Source: Prochlorococcus marinus XMU1402
GTDB lineage: Bacteria > Cyanobacteriota > Cyanobacteriia > PCC-6307 > Cyanobiaceae
DNA length: 64,000 nucleotides
NCBI RefSeq assembly: GCF_017696205.1
Contig: NZ_JAAORD010000001.1
Span: forward strand, 558,001-622,000
Direction of reading: 5' to 3'
Shown one piece after another: positions 19,450-29,639 of the stretch (positions are counted from its first letter, which is position 1; the number at the start of each line of letters is the position of its first letter). Under the pieces are notes generated by a model. That model did no database searches. It was given only the letters and a program-made list of their open reading frames with translations, and was not told the DNA's origin. The translations under genes and the position numbers were made by a program.

Positions 19450-19812
19450 ATGGAAACATTTTTACACATAGAGAATATCAAACTTTGGGCTAGAGTTGGT
19501 GTTCTTGAAGAAGAAAGAAGATTAGGACAACTTTTTAGTTTGGATATATTGTTATGGACTGATTTTGAAAAATGTACTTCAAATGATGATGTTACAAAAA
19601 CAGTTGACTATTCAAAATTAGTTGAAATTTTAAAAAGTCAATCAAAGAAAATATATTGTTTCACAATCGAAAAATACTCAAATGAAATTTTAGAAATTAT
19701 TGATGAGGAATTTAAGTTGTCCAAAATCAAAATCATTTTGACAAAATGTAATCCTCCAATTACTGGTTTTGATGGGAAGGTTTCAATCGTAAGAATTCTT
19801 GAAAAAAAGTAA
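19450..19812 (+). CDS. folB: dihydroneopterin aldolase
   Basis: FolB cleaves 7,8-dihydroneopterin to 6-hydroxymethyl-dihydropterin and glycolaldehyde in folate synthesis. The 120-residue protein shows the typical start LHIENIKLWARVGVLEEERRLGQ, with the conserved GV..EER-type loop whose Glu binds the pterin. It also has TVDYSKLVEIL with the conserved Tyr, a Glu in FTIEKYSNEIL, and KCNPPI.G near the end, where Lys is catalytic. I chose the ATG at 19450; a TTG at 19444 would add two residues. It sits between proA and a lipase-like gene with very short spacers, so these three are probably one transcript. Confidence 0.9.
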   Translation: METFLHIENIKLWARVGVLEEERRLGQLFSLDILLWTDFEKCTSNDDVTKTVDYSKLVEILKSQSKKIYCFTIEKYSNEILEIIDEEFKLSKIKIILTKCNPPITGFDGKVSIVRILEKK

Positions 19813-19817
19813 AAGTT

Positions 19818-20411
19818 TTGGAAAAAAGAAATCCTATTATATTGATTCATGGTCTTTGGAATACTTCAAGTATTTTTTCTTCTATTATCAAAAAACTTGA
19901 TGATATTGGCATTGAATATTTCGCCCCAACTCTTAAGCATTCATATGGAATGACTTCAATTCTGGATTTGACTAATAAATTAAACGAATTAATTTTAGAG
20001 AAATATGGTTTAGAAAAAGAAATAGATATTTTGGGATTTTCTATGGGAGGAATAATTGGTAGGTACTGGCTTCAAAAATTTAATGGATATAAGAGAACAA
20101 GAAGATTAATTACTATAGGTTCTCCTCACAAAGGAACTTTGATGGCTCAATTAATACCTAAATACCCTTTTAAAGGAATATCAGAAATGAAAATTAATAG
20201 TAAATTTTTGAGAGAACTTGCAGATAATGATTTTTTTCTTGATGAAATCGAGTGTATAAATTTTTTTACTTATTGGGATCTAATGGTTTTCCCAGGATGG
20301 TGGACAAACTTAAATTTTGGAAAAAAAATATCAGTAAAAGTATATAAACATAGAAATCTTGTAAGAAATAAATCTGTGGTTGATAAAATAATCGATGAAA
20401 TAATTATGTAG
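19818..20411 (+). CDS. alpha/beta-hydrolase, lipase-like
   Basis: The 197-residue protein is a compact alpha/beta-hydrolase. The N-terminal PIILIHGLWNTS is the oxyanion-hole HG motif of triacylglycerol lipases and PGAP1-like enzymes. The nucleophile elbow is GFSMGG (Ser) near residue 76, followed by RYWLQKF. ITIGSPHKGT is the conserved lipase segment after strand 6. The late FTYWDLMVFPGWW may hold the acid; the catalytic His is probably His176 near KHRNLV. The start is TTG at 19818, 5 bp after folB, because no ATG exists before the HG motif. It overlaps the convergent M3 peptidase gene by 8 bp. The substrate is unknown. Confidence 0.75.
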   Translation: MEKRNPIILIHGLWNTSSIFSSIIKKLDDIGIEYFAPTLKHSYGMTSILDLTNKLNELILEKYGLEKEIDILGFSMGGIIGRYWLQKFNGYKRTRRLITIGSPHKGTLMAQLIPKYPFKGISEMKINSKFLRELADNDFFLDEIECINFFTYWDLMVFPGWWTNLNFGKKISVKVYKHRNLVRNKSVVDKIIDEIIM

Positions 20412-22491
20412 TTCCAGATAGACCCAAGTGTCTTATTAAGGAATCTGTTTGCGGCTCTCTTCCCCTGAATAGTTTAAATATATCTAATGGAGGTAAGCTT
20501 CCACCCAGGCTAAGTATTGTATCTTTGAATTTCTTTCCTATTAACTTTAAATCTTCAGAGTTTTCTAGATCAGCTTCTTCGAACATTGAAAATGCATCAG
20601 CACTTAGAACCTCAGCCCATTTATATGAGTAATATCCTGCAGAATATCCGCCGGCAAATATATGACTGAAACAACAAAGAAATTGATCTTCTTGAATTGG
20701 TTCAATAACAGTAGTTTGCTTTGCAATTTCTCTTCTTATTTCATCTGCAGTTTTACCTTTATTTTTATCAATATTACTGTGTAATCTTAGGTCTGTAATC
20801 GCAAAATGAAGTTGTCTAAGTGTGGCCATACCACAATTAAAAGTTCTATTCTTAAGGAGTTTCTCAAAGTTTTCGTTGGATAATTTCTCTCCTGTTTGGT
20901 AATGTTTAGCAATATTTAAAAGTGTATTTTTATGGAAACACCAGTTTTCCATAAATTGACTTGGTAGTTCGACTGCATCCCATTCAACATTGTTGATACC
21001 AGCTGCTTGAGGAAGATTTACAGTAGTAAGCATGTGCTGAAGACCGTGACCAAATTCATGGAAAAGTGTTTGAACTTCCTCAAAACTCATTAAACTTGGT
21101 TTATTTTTTGATGGTGGAGTTTGATTGCAAACAAGATAAGCTACAGGGAGGGTATGCTTGCCTACATTATTTTTATTCAGGCATTCGTTCATCCATGCTC
21201 CAGGCTTTTTAGACTCTGGCCGTGAATATGGGTCAAGGTAAAAAGATGCTATTTTTTTTTCTTCTTTATCAAGGATATTAAAAAACAAGACGTCATCATT
21301 CCATTTTGGAGCTTGATTAGTTGCTTCGACGACTTTGATTTCAAATAACTTTTCGCTCAGTTTAAATAAACCTTTCAGAACATCATTTAATGGGAACCAA
21401 GGCCTCAATGACTCTTGATCCAAATTAAACTTTTCCTTTCTTAGTAGTTCAGACCAGTAGCTTACATCCCATGGCTCAATTTGCTCGGATTCTGGTAAAC
21501 CATTAGATTTTGCAAACTTTTCAAGAATATCTAGTTCTAATTTGGCCTTTTTTAAAGCTGGTATTCTCAACTCCTCTAGTAATTTTTCTACATTTTTTAT
21601 TTCCTTAGCCATTTTTGTTGAAAGACTCTTTTCTGCCCAACTTTCATAGCCAAGGATATTAGCTTGTTTAGTCCTAAGAGACAAAATCTCTTCAATGATT
21701 TGAGAGTTATCTTTTTCTCCTTTAGAAGCTCTTCCAACGGAGGCCTTGTAAAGTTTTTCTCTAAGATTACGGTTAGTGGCGTATGTCATAAAAGCTATGT
21801 AAGTTGGAGAATCTAAAGCCAATTTCCAAGGACCGTTTTTAGAATCAAATTGCCCATCTTTGTTGAGGAACTTATGAGCGGATTCCGCCATTGACTCAAG
21901 CACCCTTTCTGGAAGACCATCTACTTGAGATTTATCTTTTAAAATTAAAGACCAAGATTTCGTTGAATCATTAACATTATTGCTGAAATCAGTTGTTAAT
22001 TTTCCTAGCTTTTTTGAAATAATATTAAATTCTTTCTGATCATTCTTTTTTAAAGAAATTCCTCGGTGTTCCATTTCAAGAATTTCTTTATCTAAAATTC
22101 TGTTTCTGACATTATCAAATTTGTTTGTGTTTTTTAGTTTTACTAGGGAATCATAAATTATTTTACTTTGTCCAAACATATCTCCCAAACTTATTATCTC
22201 AGGTAAAAATTTTGAATAAATTTTTCTAAGACTTTCAGAATCATTTACTGAATTTAGATGACCTATAACTCCCCAACTCCATCTAAGAACTTCATTTACT
22301 TCTATTAATGGATTTATAACTTTATCCCAATTTAAATCATTTTGAGTTAAAAAACTAGATAAATTATTCTCTATGGTATTGAAATCTTTACGAATTTTTT
22401 CTAATACAACTGGAAATTGATTATTGATATTTTCTGAAGTAAATTTTTTAAATTCTGGTAATTCTCCATATTTAAAAATTGAGGTATCCAT
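20404..22491 (-). CDS. prlC: M3 family metallopeptidase (oligopeptidase A type)
   Basis: The 695-residue cytosolic zinc peptidase degrades short peptides, including those left by ATP-dependent proteases and probably cleaved signal peptides. The catalytic motif HEFGHGLQHML gives both zinc His and the Glu base, and the third ligand is in the ELPSQFMENWC segment downstream (Glu). SFYLDPYSRPESKKPGAW and AGGYSAGYYSYKWAEVLSAD are family-typical. Length matches oligopeptidase A. Its 3' end overlaps the convergent lipase-like gene by 8 bp. The ATG at 22491 lies 12 bp downstream of the ndhD stop on the same strand. Confidence 0.92.
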   Translation of the reverse strand: MDTSIFKYGELPEFKKFTSENINNQFPVVLEKIRKDFNTIENNLSSFLTQNDLNWDKVINPLIEVNEVLRWSWGVIGHLNSVNDSESLRKIYSKFLPEIISLGDMFGQSKIIYDSLVKLKNTNKFDNVRNRILDKEILEMEHRGISLKKNDQKEFNIISKKLGKLTTDFSNNVNDSTKSWSLILKDKSQVDGLPERVLESMAESAHKFLNKDGQFDSKNGPWKLALDSPTYIAFMTYATNRNLREKLYKASVGRASKGEKDNSQIIEEILSLRTKQANILGYESWAEKSLSTKMAKEIKNVEKLLEELRIPALKKAKLELDILEKFAKSNGLPESEQIEPWDVSYWSELLRKEKFNLDQESLRPWFPLNDVLKGLFKLSEKLFEIKVVEATNQAPKWNDDVLFFNILDKEEKKIASFYLDPYSRPESKKPGAWMNECLNKNNVGKHTLPVAYLVCNQTPPSKNKPSLMSFEEVQTLFHEFGHGLQHMLTTVNLPQAAGINNVEWDAVELPSQFMENWCFHKNTLLNIAKHYQTGEKLSNENFEKLLKNRTFNCGMATLRQLHFAITDLRLHSNIDKNKGKTADEIRREIAKQTTVIEPIQEDQFLCCFSHIFAGGYSAGYYSYKWAEVLSADAFSMFEEADLENSEDLKLIGKKFKDTILSLGGSLPPLDIFKLFRGREPQTDSLIRHLGLSGTT

Positions 22492-22503
22492 TTATAAAAA
22501 AAT

Positions 22504-24045
22504 TTAATTAACTAAAAGTGGAATCATACTTACTAATTTAGCTAAAGTTAGTTGCTGACTGAGAGCATTGGTTGAAGATTCGTATAAATTTATGGCTATT
22601 TTCGGCCAAAAACCTATTACCAAAGTAGGCAACAATAAACTGAAACCAATCGTCAATTCCCTGCCATTCATCTCTTTAACTGTTGCTAGTGCCGGAATTC
22701 TAGGGCCAAAGAATACTCTTCTACACATTGATAATAGATATATTGGGGTTAGAACTAAACCAATAGCTGCAATAAGAATCGTTATCGATCTAAAGATAGA
22801 GCTGAAGCCTTCTTGACTAGTGATTCCTAAAAATACAGTTATTTCACTGATAAAACCGCTCATCCCAGGTAGTGCTAGAGAGGCTAAAGAGCTTGCTAAG
22901 AAAAAAGCAAAAGTTATTGGCAAGACCTTAGCTAAACCGCCCATATTGGGTATCGAAAGGGTATTTGTTCTTTCATAAAATGAGCCCGTAACAAAAAACA
23001 TAGCTGCAGCGATAAGTCCGTGGCTGATCATTTGTAGCATTGCTCCGCTTATCCCAAGAGCATCTACTGCTCCAATCCCTAATAAAACAAAACCCATATG
23101 ACTGACTGAACTACATGCAATTCTCCTTTTGACATTATCTTGTGCAAATGCATTTAGTGCTCCGTAAATTATATTAATGATTCCTAGAATAATTAATGCA
23201 GGTGCAATTTGAAGATGTACTTCAGGTAATATTTGAACATTGAATCTTAGGAGAGCGTAGCCTCCCATTTTTAAAAGTATTCCAGCGAGTAACATAGATA
23301 CTGGTGCATTAGCCTCTCCATGTGCATCGGGTAACCAAGTATGTAATGGAAAGATAGGAAGTTTTACTCCAAAACCAATTAAAAATCCTAAATAAGACAA
23401 TAACGCAAGGCTTCCTGTTACATGTTTATTGGTTAAATCGGTAATATTTAAAGTGAAAGTATCACCACTCAAAGCAAGAGCTAATCCACTTATGAGTATT
23501 AATAAAGAGGCTAAAGCTGTATAAAGAATAAATTTTGTAGCAGCATATAATTTCTTTTTCCCTCCCCAAATTGCAATAAGAAGATATACCGGAACCAATT
23601 CAAGTTCCCATGCCAAGAAAAATAATAGAAAATCTTGAGAAAGGAAAACTAATGCTTGTGCTGATGCTTGGATTAATAAGAGAGCAAAATATAGATTAGA
23701 TTTCTTCTTAATTTTCCAACTTGCGGCAGCTGATAAAAAAGTGATTAACCCACTTAAAGCTACTAAGGGAGCAGATAATCCATCTACGCCAAGAGACCAT
23801 TCTAAGCCTATTGAGGGTAACCAGGAAGCTCTTTCTACCAGTTGCAAAGAGCTATCTGAAGTATTGAATTTTTGAAAAAGGACCCCGATTATTAGTAAAA
23901 AATCTATGAATAAAAAACTTAATGAGATATTTCTAGGGAGTGTATTTTCTTCTCCTTCTTTTGAATTCAAGAAAGGCATTATTAATGCCCCAATTAAAGG
24001 CAATAAAACAATAGATGATAGCCAAGGAAAAGATTCTAAATTCAT
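22504..24045 (-). CDS. ndhD: NAD(P)H-quinone oxidoreductase subunit 4 (NdhD)
   Basis: This proton-pumping antiporter-like subunit belongs to the thylakoid NDH-1 complex, which supports cyclic electron flow and respiration. The 513-residue protein is almost wholly hydrophobic with about 14 membrane helices. Characteristic motifs are [21 protein letters not shown] with the essential Glu, [21 protein letters not shown] with the conserved Lys and His, and [12 protein letters not shown]. Cyanobacteria have several NdhD types (respiratory versus CO2-uptake complexes); I did not resolve which this is, although the general appearance fits the respiratory/cyclic-flow form. It follows thrB at 80 bp. 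Confidence 0.93.
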   Translation of the reverse strand: MNLESFPWLSSIVLLPLIGALIMPFLNSKEGEENTLPRNISLSFLFIDFLLIIGVLFQKFNTSDSSLQLVERASWLPSIGLEWSLGVDGLSAPLVALSGLITFLSAAASWKIKKKSNLYFALLLIQASAQALVFLSQDFLLFFLAWELELVPVYLLIAIWGGKKKLYAATKFILYTALASLLILISGLALALSGDTFTLNITDLTNKHVTGSLALLSYLGFLIGFGVKLPIFPLHTWLPDAHGEANAPVSMLLAGILLKMGGYALLRFNVQILPEVHLQIAPALIILGIINIIYGALNAFAQDNVKRRIACSSVSHMGFVLLGIGAVDALGISGAMLQMISHGLIAAAMFFVTGSFYERTNTLSIPNMGGLAKVLPITFAFFLASSLASLALPGMSGFISEITVFLGITSQEGFSSIFRSITILIAAIGLVLTPIYLLSMCRRVFFGPRIPALATVKEMNGRELTIGFSLLLPTLVIGFWPKIAINLYESSTNALSQQLTLAKLVSMIPLLVN

Positions 24046-24124
24046 TTATGGAATGAATAATTCTATTATTCTAGTTGAAGTTGTACTAGCTTGAGACTAT
24101 AACATTAAAACTGCCTAAGTAAAA

Positions 24125-25072
24125 CTACTTACCAGAGATAGTACTAAATTGGCTTCCTGCTGTTTGAACGTTTAAGAATGGTGCTCTGCTAGCTACACCT
24201 GACTTTTCCCATGCTTTTACCATCGCTTGACTAACATTTTTACCATTTTCTTTTTTACATAAAGCTAAGATACTTGGTCCAGCCCCACTAATTGCGCAGC
24301 CTAGAGCGCCAGCATTTAGTGCGGCATCTTTGACTTCTAATCCTCCTTTAATAAGTTTCCATCTGTAGGGTTCATGTAGCTTATCAAACATTCCCTCTTT
24401 TATAAGTTCCCCATTTCCTGCTTTCAGTCCATTTAGTAACAAAGTAAGTGCCCCCATATTTGTCACTGCATCAGATATAGGTACATTCCTAGGCATAACC
24501 TTTCTTGCTTCACTTGTGCTTAGACGCATAGCAGGTATAGCTACAACAGCTTTAATTGAATCGTGCCAATCACATCTAATGATTCTCCACCTCTGAGAGG
24601 CAGACCTTGCTGTCAAACAAAGCCCCCCCAAGAGAGAGGGGACTACATTATCAGGATGACCTTCTATATCAATGGCAAGTTCAAGGAGTTTTTCTTTGGA
24701 CAATGGAGAGTTCATTATTGCATTTGCTCCTATTAGTCCAGCAACTATTGCTGTAGCACTGCTTCCAAGTCCGCGTGCAGGCGGAACTGCTAACTTAACT
24801 CTTGCTTCTAGTGCAAAAGGATCCATATTTGAACTTTCCCATACCTTTTGAGCTGCCCTAAATACTAAGTTTTCAGGTCCTCCCCTTAAATGATTACCAT
24901 CTGTACTTTCCATTATTAAATCAAATCTATCTCCACCACCTTCAATTCTTGAAAAAATAAATTCATTATATAAATCTAATGCTGCACCAAGGCAGTCAAA
25001 ACCTGGCCCCAAATTAGCTGTTGTGGAAGGTACTCTTACTATTATTTTTTTACCAACTTCAGGGATATACAT
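24125..25072 (-). CDS. thrB: homoserine kinase
   Basis: ThrB phosphorylates homoserine on the way to threonine. The 315-residue GHMP kinase shows the substrate-binding start VRVPSTTANLGPGFDCLG and the ATP-binding phosphate loop PPARGLGSSATAIVAGL. It also has EGHPDNVVPSLLGGL and the late GCAISGAGPSILAL of the third GHMP motif. All motifs are intact. It is the last of a minus-strand run glk, thrB, ndhD. A 6-bp stem with an AAAC loop (24116-24131) overlaps its stop codon, but has no T tract. Confidence 0.96.
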   Translation of the reverse strand: MYIPEVGKKIIVRVPSTTANLGPGFDCLGAALDLYNEFIFSRIEGGGDRFDLIMESTDGNHLRGGPENLVFRAAQKVWESSNMDPFALEARVKLAVPPARGLGSSATAIVAGLIGANAIMNSPLSKEKLLELAIDIEGHPDNVVPSLLGGLCLTARSASQRWRIIRCDWHDSIKAVVAIPAMRLSTSEARKVMPRNVPISDAVTNMGALTLLLNGLKAGNGELIKEGMFDKLHEPYRWKLIKGGLEVKDAALNAGALGCAISGAGPSILALCKKENGKNVSQAMVKAWEKSGVASRAPFLNVQTAGSQFSTISGK

Positions 25073-25090
25073 TTTTTTTAGGTAGTTTTT

Positions 25091-26116
25091 TTAAAGCATT
25101 TTTGCTCTGCAGGCTGCACTAAAAAGGCCAAACTCTTCATCTAAAATCACATTTAGGGGTATTGTTTTAAGAATATCTTTTAATCTTCCCTTGTCGAAAA
25201 ATTGTTTCATAAATAAATCTGATTTAAAGTTTTTGAAATGTTTGGGTGCGGTCCCTCCAGAAATCCATAACCCACCAAAACATAATTCTTGAAGAGCGAT
25301 ATCCCCCAATAAAGAGGCGTAAGCATCTAACCATATCCTCTCAACTTCATTCATTAGCTGATCTCCTTGATTTGAAAGATTGCAAATTTTTTCGGGCAGC
25401 TCTTTTCTCAAACTATCAGAAATTTTAATTTCTTTAAAAAATTTTTGTAGAGGATGGTTTTTGGCATCAGGTTTGCTAAGTCTCCATTCAGCAATTCTTG
25501 ATAAACCAGAGCCGCTAACGATTCTTTCACAAGATATCCTCTCAATTTTAAGATAATTCTTAAGCCAAATTTTTAATTCCCATTCTAATTTAGACTTTGG
25601 CGAGTACTCAGCATGACCTCCTTCACTAGCTAAAACTTTTACCTTTTTCCCCGATATTATGCCTCTGGCAATGCCCAAACCAGTTCCCGCTCCAACAATG
25701 GCATGTAAATCATTATTAGCACTTTCAGAGTGCCCCCCATTTTGGATAGTAAAATATTGATTTTTTTTTAAATAAGGTATTCCATAAATTTGCACTGCAA
25801 AATCATTTATTAGCTCGCATTGTTCAAATTTAAATTTATTTTTTAATTTATTTCCTGAAATATTCCATGACAAGTTCATGATTTTTGCGTTGTTGTTAGA
25901 TAAAGGACCAGCTACAGCAAAACATGCGGAAGAAGGATGAGTAATATTTTTGCATTCATTTTTGAGAAAATCTTCTAGGATTATTTCAAAAGAATCCCAA
26001 TCAGAAGATGTATATTTTTTTTTGAATAACAATTTAGGCGAATCATCATTTATTACTCTTTCGAATATTCCTAATAGAACCTTGGTACCTCCTAAATCAC
26101 AAGCTAGAAAATTCAT
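25091..26116 (-). CDS. glk: glucokinase
   Basis: The 341-residue enzyme phosphorylates glucose with ATP, feeding stored or imported sugar into central metabolism. The phosphate-binding LACDLGGTKVLLGIF opens the protein. CFAVAGPLSNN, LINDFAVQIYGI with the catalytic Asp, and VGAGTGLGIA with the adenosine motif follow. LASEGGHAEYSP contains the Glu/His glucose contact, and LWISGGTAP is near the C terminus. This is the Glk (COG0837) family rather than the ROK family. It is 18 bp upstream of thrB and 10 bp downstream of thrS. Confidence 0.92.
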   Translation of the reverse strand: MNFLACDLGGTKVLLGIFERVINDDSPKLLFKKKYTSSDWDSFEIILEDFLKNECKNITHPSSACFAVAGPLSNNNAKIMNLSWNISGNKLKNKFKFEQCELINDFAVQIYGIPYLKKNQYFTIQNGGHSESANNDLHAIVGAGTGLGIARGIISGKKVKVLASEGGHAEYSPKSKLEWELKIWLKNYLKIERISCERIVSGSGLSRIAEWRLSKPDAKNHPLQKFFKEIKISDSLRKELPEKICNLSNQGDQLMNEVERIWLDAYASLLGDIALQELCFGGLWISGGTAPKHFKNFKSDLFMKQFFDKGRLKDILKTIPLNVILDEEFGLFSAACRAKML

Positions 26117-26126
26117 CTATTCTAAA

Positions 26127-28043
26127 TTATTTTGTTCTCCCTTTTTTTTCTATTAATTTATCCATTAATTTGTATAGATTAGGCAGATCGAAAATTCCTA
26201 AATTTGTTCCATTTAAAGCTCTTAAAGCGACTGAATCAATTTCCTCTTCTTTATCTCCAATAACTGCAATTAAAGGAACTCTCCCTAAAGTTGCCTCTCT
26301 TATTTTATATCCTATTTTTTCATTCCTAACATCAACTTTTGATCGGTAACCATTATTATTTATTAATTCATTAAACTTTAAACATTTATCAATATTTCTA
26401 TCAGTAATGCTTAATAAAATTATTTGATTAGGCGCAAGCCAAATTGGAAATTTCGCCTCATATTGTTCAATTAAGATTCCGATAAATCTTTCAAAGGATC
26501 CTAAAATTGCTCTATGAAGCATAACTGGATTTCTTTTTTCATTACCAATATCTACATAAGTTGCATCCAATCTAATAGGCATTGAGAAATCAACCTGAAT
26601 AGTACCGCATTGCCAGATTCTATTGAGACAATCTTTTAAGGAGAATTCTATTTTTGGACCATAAAAAGCCCCCTCTCCTGGCTGGAGTTCCCATTTTAGG
26701 TTCTTATTATCGAGAGCTTTGGTAAGAGCCTCCTCTGATTTATCCCAAATCTCTTGAGTACCTACCCTTTTTTCAGGACGGGTTGATAATTTGATAATAA
26801 TTTCATCAAAACCAAAAGTTTTATAAACCTCGAAAACAAGATCTATAAAAGTTGATACCTCTTCTTGAATTTGCTCTTCTGTGCAGAATATGTGTGCATC
26901 ATCTTGAGTAAAGTTTCTTACTCTCATTAAGCCGTGTAGTGCACCTGAGGGCTCATTTCTGTGACAAGAACCAAATTCAGCAAGACGAATAGGTAAATCC
27001 TTATAACTTTTTAAACCTTGATTAAATACTTGAATATGGCATGGACAATTCATTGGTTTAATTGCATAAGTTCGATTTTCTGAAGCAGTAGTGAACATAT
27101 CGTCTCTAAATTTATCCCAATGACCGGATTTTTCCCAAAGAGATTTATCAACAGCTTGTGGTGTTTTGATTTCTAAATAATCATTTTTTTTGAGTATTTC
27201 TCTTATGTACTTTTCCAATACTTGGTAGATTGTCCATCCATTTGGATGCCAAAAAATCATTCCTGGAGACTCTTCTTGTATATGAAATAGTGAATGTTTT
27301 TTACCAAGTTTTCTATGATCCCTTTTTTCTGCTTCTTCAATTCTTATTAAGTAGTCGTTGAGCTCTTTTTCTTTTGCCCATGCAGTCCCATATATTCTCT
27401 GTAATGATTCATTCTCACTATTCCCTCTCCAGTATGAACCTGATAATTTAAGTAATTTAAAGTGTCTCAAATGTCTAGTATTGGGTACGTGGGGCCCTCT
27501 ACACATGTCGATATATTCTTCGTGTTTGTATAAATTGATGAGACCATCTTCAGGAATTTCTTCAATTATTCGTAATTTAAAAGTCTCATCTCTTTCTTTA
27601 AAAGTTTGAATTGCCTCCTCTTTAGAAACTTGTAAAATTTCAACGTCATAATTTGTTTTTATTAATTTATTAATTCTATTTTCGATTTTTATTAAATCTT
27701 CAGGAGTAAATCTGTATTCAGAAAAAATATCGTAATAAAAACCATCTTCAATTACAGGTCCAATCGCCATTTTAATATCAGAGTAAATTTGTTTAACTGC
27801 ATGACCAATAAGGTGAGCGAAAGAATGTCTTATTATTTCAATTCCTTCTTTATCTTTTGATGTGATGATTACAACTTTAGAGTCTTTATTTATAGGAATT
27901 GTTGCATCAAGAAGAACATCATTTACTTTCCCAGCAATTGTTGCTTTAGCTAATCCAGCTCCTATACTCTGGGCAATCTCTAGGATAGTTACAGATTTTT
28001 CGAAAACCTTTTTTGAACCATCAGGCAAGGTAATTATTGGCAT
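26127..28043 (-). CDS. thrS: threonyl-tRNA synthetase
   Basis: ThrS charges tRNA-Thr and edits mischarged serine. The 638-residue class II enzyme begins with a TGS domain (about 1-60, [19 protein letters not shown]). An editing domain follows with [15 protein letters not shown] and its HxxxH metal motif. The catalytic core has [13 protein letters not shown] with the zinc Cys, [20 protein letters not shown] (motif 2) and a motif 3 region ending [14 protein letters not shown]. The anticodon-binding domain occupies the last 100 residues. No leader attenuator was noticed upstream; trpS begins 3 bp away on the upstream side. Confidence 0.97.
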   Translation of the reverse strand: MPIITLPDGSKKVFEKSVTILEIAQSIGAGLAKATIAGKVNDVLLDATIPINKDSKVVIITSKDKEGIEIIRHSFAHLIGHAVKQIYSDIKMAIGPVIEDGFYYDIFSEYRFTPEDLIKIENRINKLIKTNYDVEILQVSKEEAIQTFKERDETFKLRIIEEIPEDGLINLYKHEEYIDMCRGPHVPNTRHLRHFKLLKLSGSYWRGNSENESLQRIYGTAWAKEKELNDYLIRIEEAEKRDHRKLGKKHSLFHIQEESPGMIFWHPNGWTIYQVLEKYIREILKKNDYLEIKTPQAVDKSLWEKSGHWDKFRDDMFTTASENRTYAIKPMNCPCHIQVFNQGLKSYKDLPIRLAEFGSCHRNEPSGALHGLMRVRNFTQDDAHIFCTEEQIQEEVSTFIDLVFEVYKTFGFDEIIIKLSTRPEKRVGTQEIWDKSEEALTKALDNKNLKWELQPGEGAFYGPKIEFSLKDCLNRIWQCGTIQVDFSMPIRLDATYVDIGNEKRNPVMLHRAILGSFERFIGILIEQYEAKFPIWLAPNQIILLSITDRNIDKCLKFNELINNNGYRSKVDVRNEKIGYKIREATLGRVPLIAVIGDKEEEIDSVALRALNGTNLGIFDLPNLYKLMDKLIEKKGRTK

Positions 28044-28046
28044 AAT

Positions 28047-29063
28047 TTATTTCTCCATTTCAAAAAATCCCAATTTTGATTTAACTCTTTTTAAAGTCTG
28101 ATTCGCTAAATCTTCAGCTTTTTCCTTCCCTTCATTAAGGATTTTATTTAGTTGATAGGGATCATTAATTAATAATTTATATTTTTTCTGAATAGGTTCT
28201 AGTGATTCAATAAGTTGTTCGGTAATTAATTTTTTAAATGTCCCCCATCCAGTCTCCGAGAATTCATTTTCACATTGAGAAATTTCTTTGCCAGATAATA
28301 TTGAATAAATCATCAAAAGATTTTTAGATTCTGGTCTCTCGGGATTGTTAAATTCAATTCCAATAGAACTGTCACTCTTTGCTCTTTTAATTTTTTTTGT
28401 GATTATTTCAGGAGGATCTAATAAGTTAATGCGACTACCCTCATTAGGATCACTTTTGCTCATCTTTTTTGAACCATCAATTAAACTCATTATTTTTGAA
28501 CCATTCTTCATGATGATTGGTTGAGGGATCTTTAAAATATTTTTATCCTTACTAAATCTGGCATTAATTCTCTGTTGTGCAATATCTCTCGCAAGTTCAA
28601 GATGTTGTTTTTGATCCTCACCTACTGGTACGAAGTCAGCATCATAAAGAAGGATGTCTGCAGCCATAAGTATTGGATAGTCAAATAATCCAATAGATAC
28701 ATTATTACCTTGTTGTATGGATTTTTCTTTAAATTGAATCATTCTTTCCATCCAATTTATTGGGGTCATGCAATTTAATATCCAACAAAGTTCTGAATGC
28801 GCTGAAATCTGACTTTGGACAAAAATTGAACATATATTTGGATCTATCCCGCAAGCGACGTACAAAGCCGCTGTAGAGATAGTGTTTTTAGATAATTCTT
28901 TGGGATTATATAAGGCTGTTATTGCGTGCAAATCAACTACACATAGAAATGTTTCATATTGCTCTTGAAGCGTAACCCAATTATTTATGGCCCCAAGCCA
29001 ATTCCCAATATGTAAATCACCAGTTGGTTGAACTCCCGAAAGAATTCTTTTTTTATTTGCCAT
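28047..29063 (-). CDS. trpS: tryptophanyl-tRNA synthetase
   Basis: TrpS charges tRNA-Trp. The 338-residue class I enzyme starts with RILSGVQPTGDLHIGNWLGA, in which HIGN replaces the HIGH signature. It has the ATP-binding KKMSKSDPN (KMSKS) near residue 200 and MAADILLYDADFVPVGEDQKQHLELARD in between. The length is standard. Its start overlaps the end of the RG-rich protein gene by 11 bp, and its stop is 3 bp before the thrS ATG, so an RG-protein, trpS, thrS, glk transcript is likely. Confidence 0.97.
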   Translation of the reverse strand: MANKKRILSGVQPTGDLHIGNWLGAINNWVTLQEQYETFLCVVDLHAITALYNPKELSKNTISTAALYVACGIDPNICSIFVQSQISAHSELCWILNCMTPINWMERMIQFKEKSIQQGNNVSIGLFDYPILMAADILLYDADFVPVGEDQKQHLELARDIAQQRINARFSKDKNILKIPQPIIMKNGSKIMSLIDGSKKMSKSDPNEGSRINLLDPPEIITKKIKRAKSDSSIGIEFNNPERPESKNLLMIYSILSGKEISQCENEFSETGWGTFKKLITEQLIESLEPIQKKYKLLINDPYQLNKILNEGKEKAEDLANQTLKRVKSKLGFFEMEK

Positions 29064-29475
29064 CCTCTTCTACTTCTCTAGATTGGATCTCTTCAGATGA
29101 TGTACTTTTTACTGGTCTTGCAAAAGGGTCAGGTGCTGTTTTTGTCTTTTCTTCATAAGAATTTTGTGATTGTCTAATCGGAGAAGAGTTTTTATTATTT
29201 TTTGCATATTCTTTGATTGATTCAATAAATTTTTCGTCTTTGATCATTTCGCTAAGTGTTCTAACAGAAAAACCCAGAACTGCAACAGTAGATCTTAATT
29301 GAAAGGTCTCTTGTATTGATTTAACAGCTTTCATTTCGTTATCACTCAATCTTATGCGGAATCCTCCTCCATCTCTTCTGCCGCCCGATCTATCTCTGAA
29401 ATTAGATCTTTCATTGTTAGAACGACCTCTGTAATTTTCTTGTCCAGGATTATTGCTGAAATTTGAATTAGACAT
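29053..29475 (-). CDS. RG-rich, probably nucleic-acid-binding small protein
   Basis: The 140-residue protein has three parts. Residues about 1-42 are Asn/Arg/Gly-rich, with repeated arginine-glycine steps (YRGRS, RDRSGGRRDGGG). Residues about 43-95 form a compact helical core (LSDNEMKAVKSIQETF and LGFSVRTLSEMIKDEKFIES). The C-terminal 45 residues are charged and disordered. RG-rich tails bind RNA or DNA non-specifically in many proteins, so I infer a nucleic-acid-associated role; no named family is recognised. It is upstream of and overlaps trpS by 11 bp, which suggests coupling to aminoacyl-tRNA synthetase expression. Confidence 0.6.
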   Translation of the reverse strand: MSNSNFSNNPGQENYRGRSNNERSNFRDRSGGRRDGGGFRIRLSDNEMKAVKSIQETFQLRSTVAVLGFSVRTLSEMIKDEKFIESIKEYAKNNKNSSPIRQSQNSYEEKTKTAPDPFARPVKSTSSEEIQSREVEEDGK

Positions 29476-29639
29476 CTTAATGTTTCTTAAGTTATTAAAT
29501 AGTCTATTAACTTAGCATCTTGTTATGCAATAAGTCTTTTTAAAAGGCTTAAATTTTTATCTTTTGATTAACGACTTATGAAATTTTGCTTTTCTCATTC
29601 ACAACTTGCATTAAAATAAAATTAGAAAAATAAAGTATT

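Noticed and set aside
24116-24131. A 6-bp stem with an AAAC loop over the thrB stop
   Set aside because: There is no T tract after the stem on either strand and the stem is AT-rich, so it is not convincing as a terminator.
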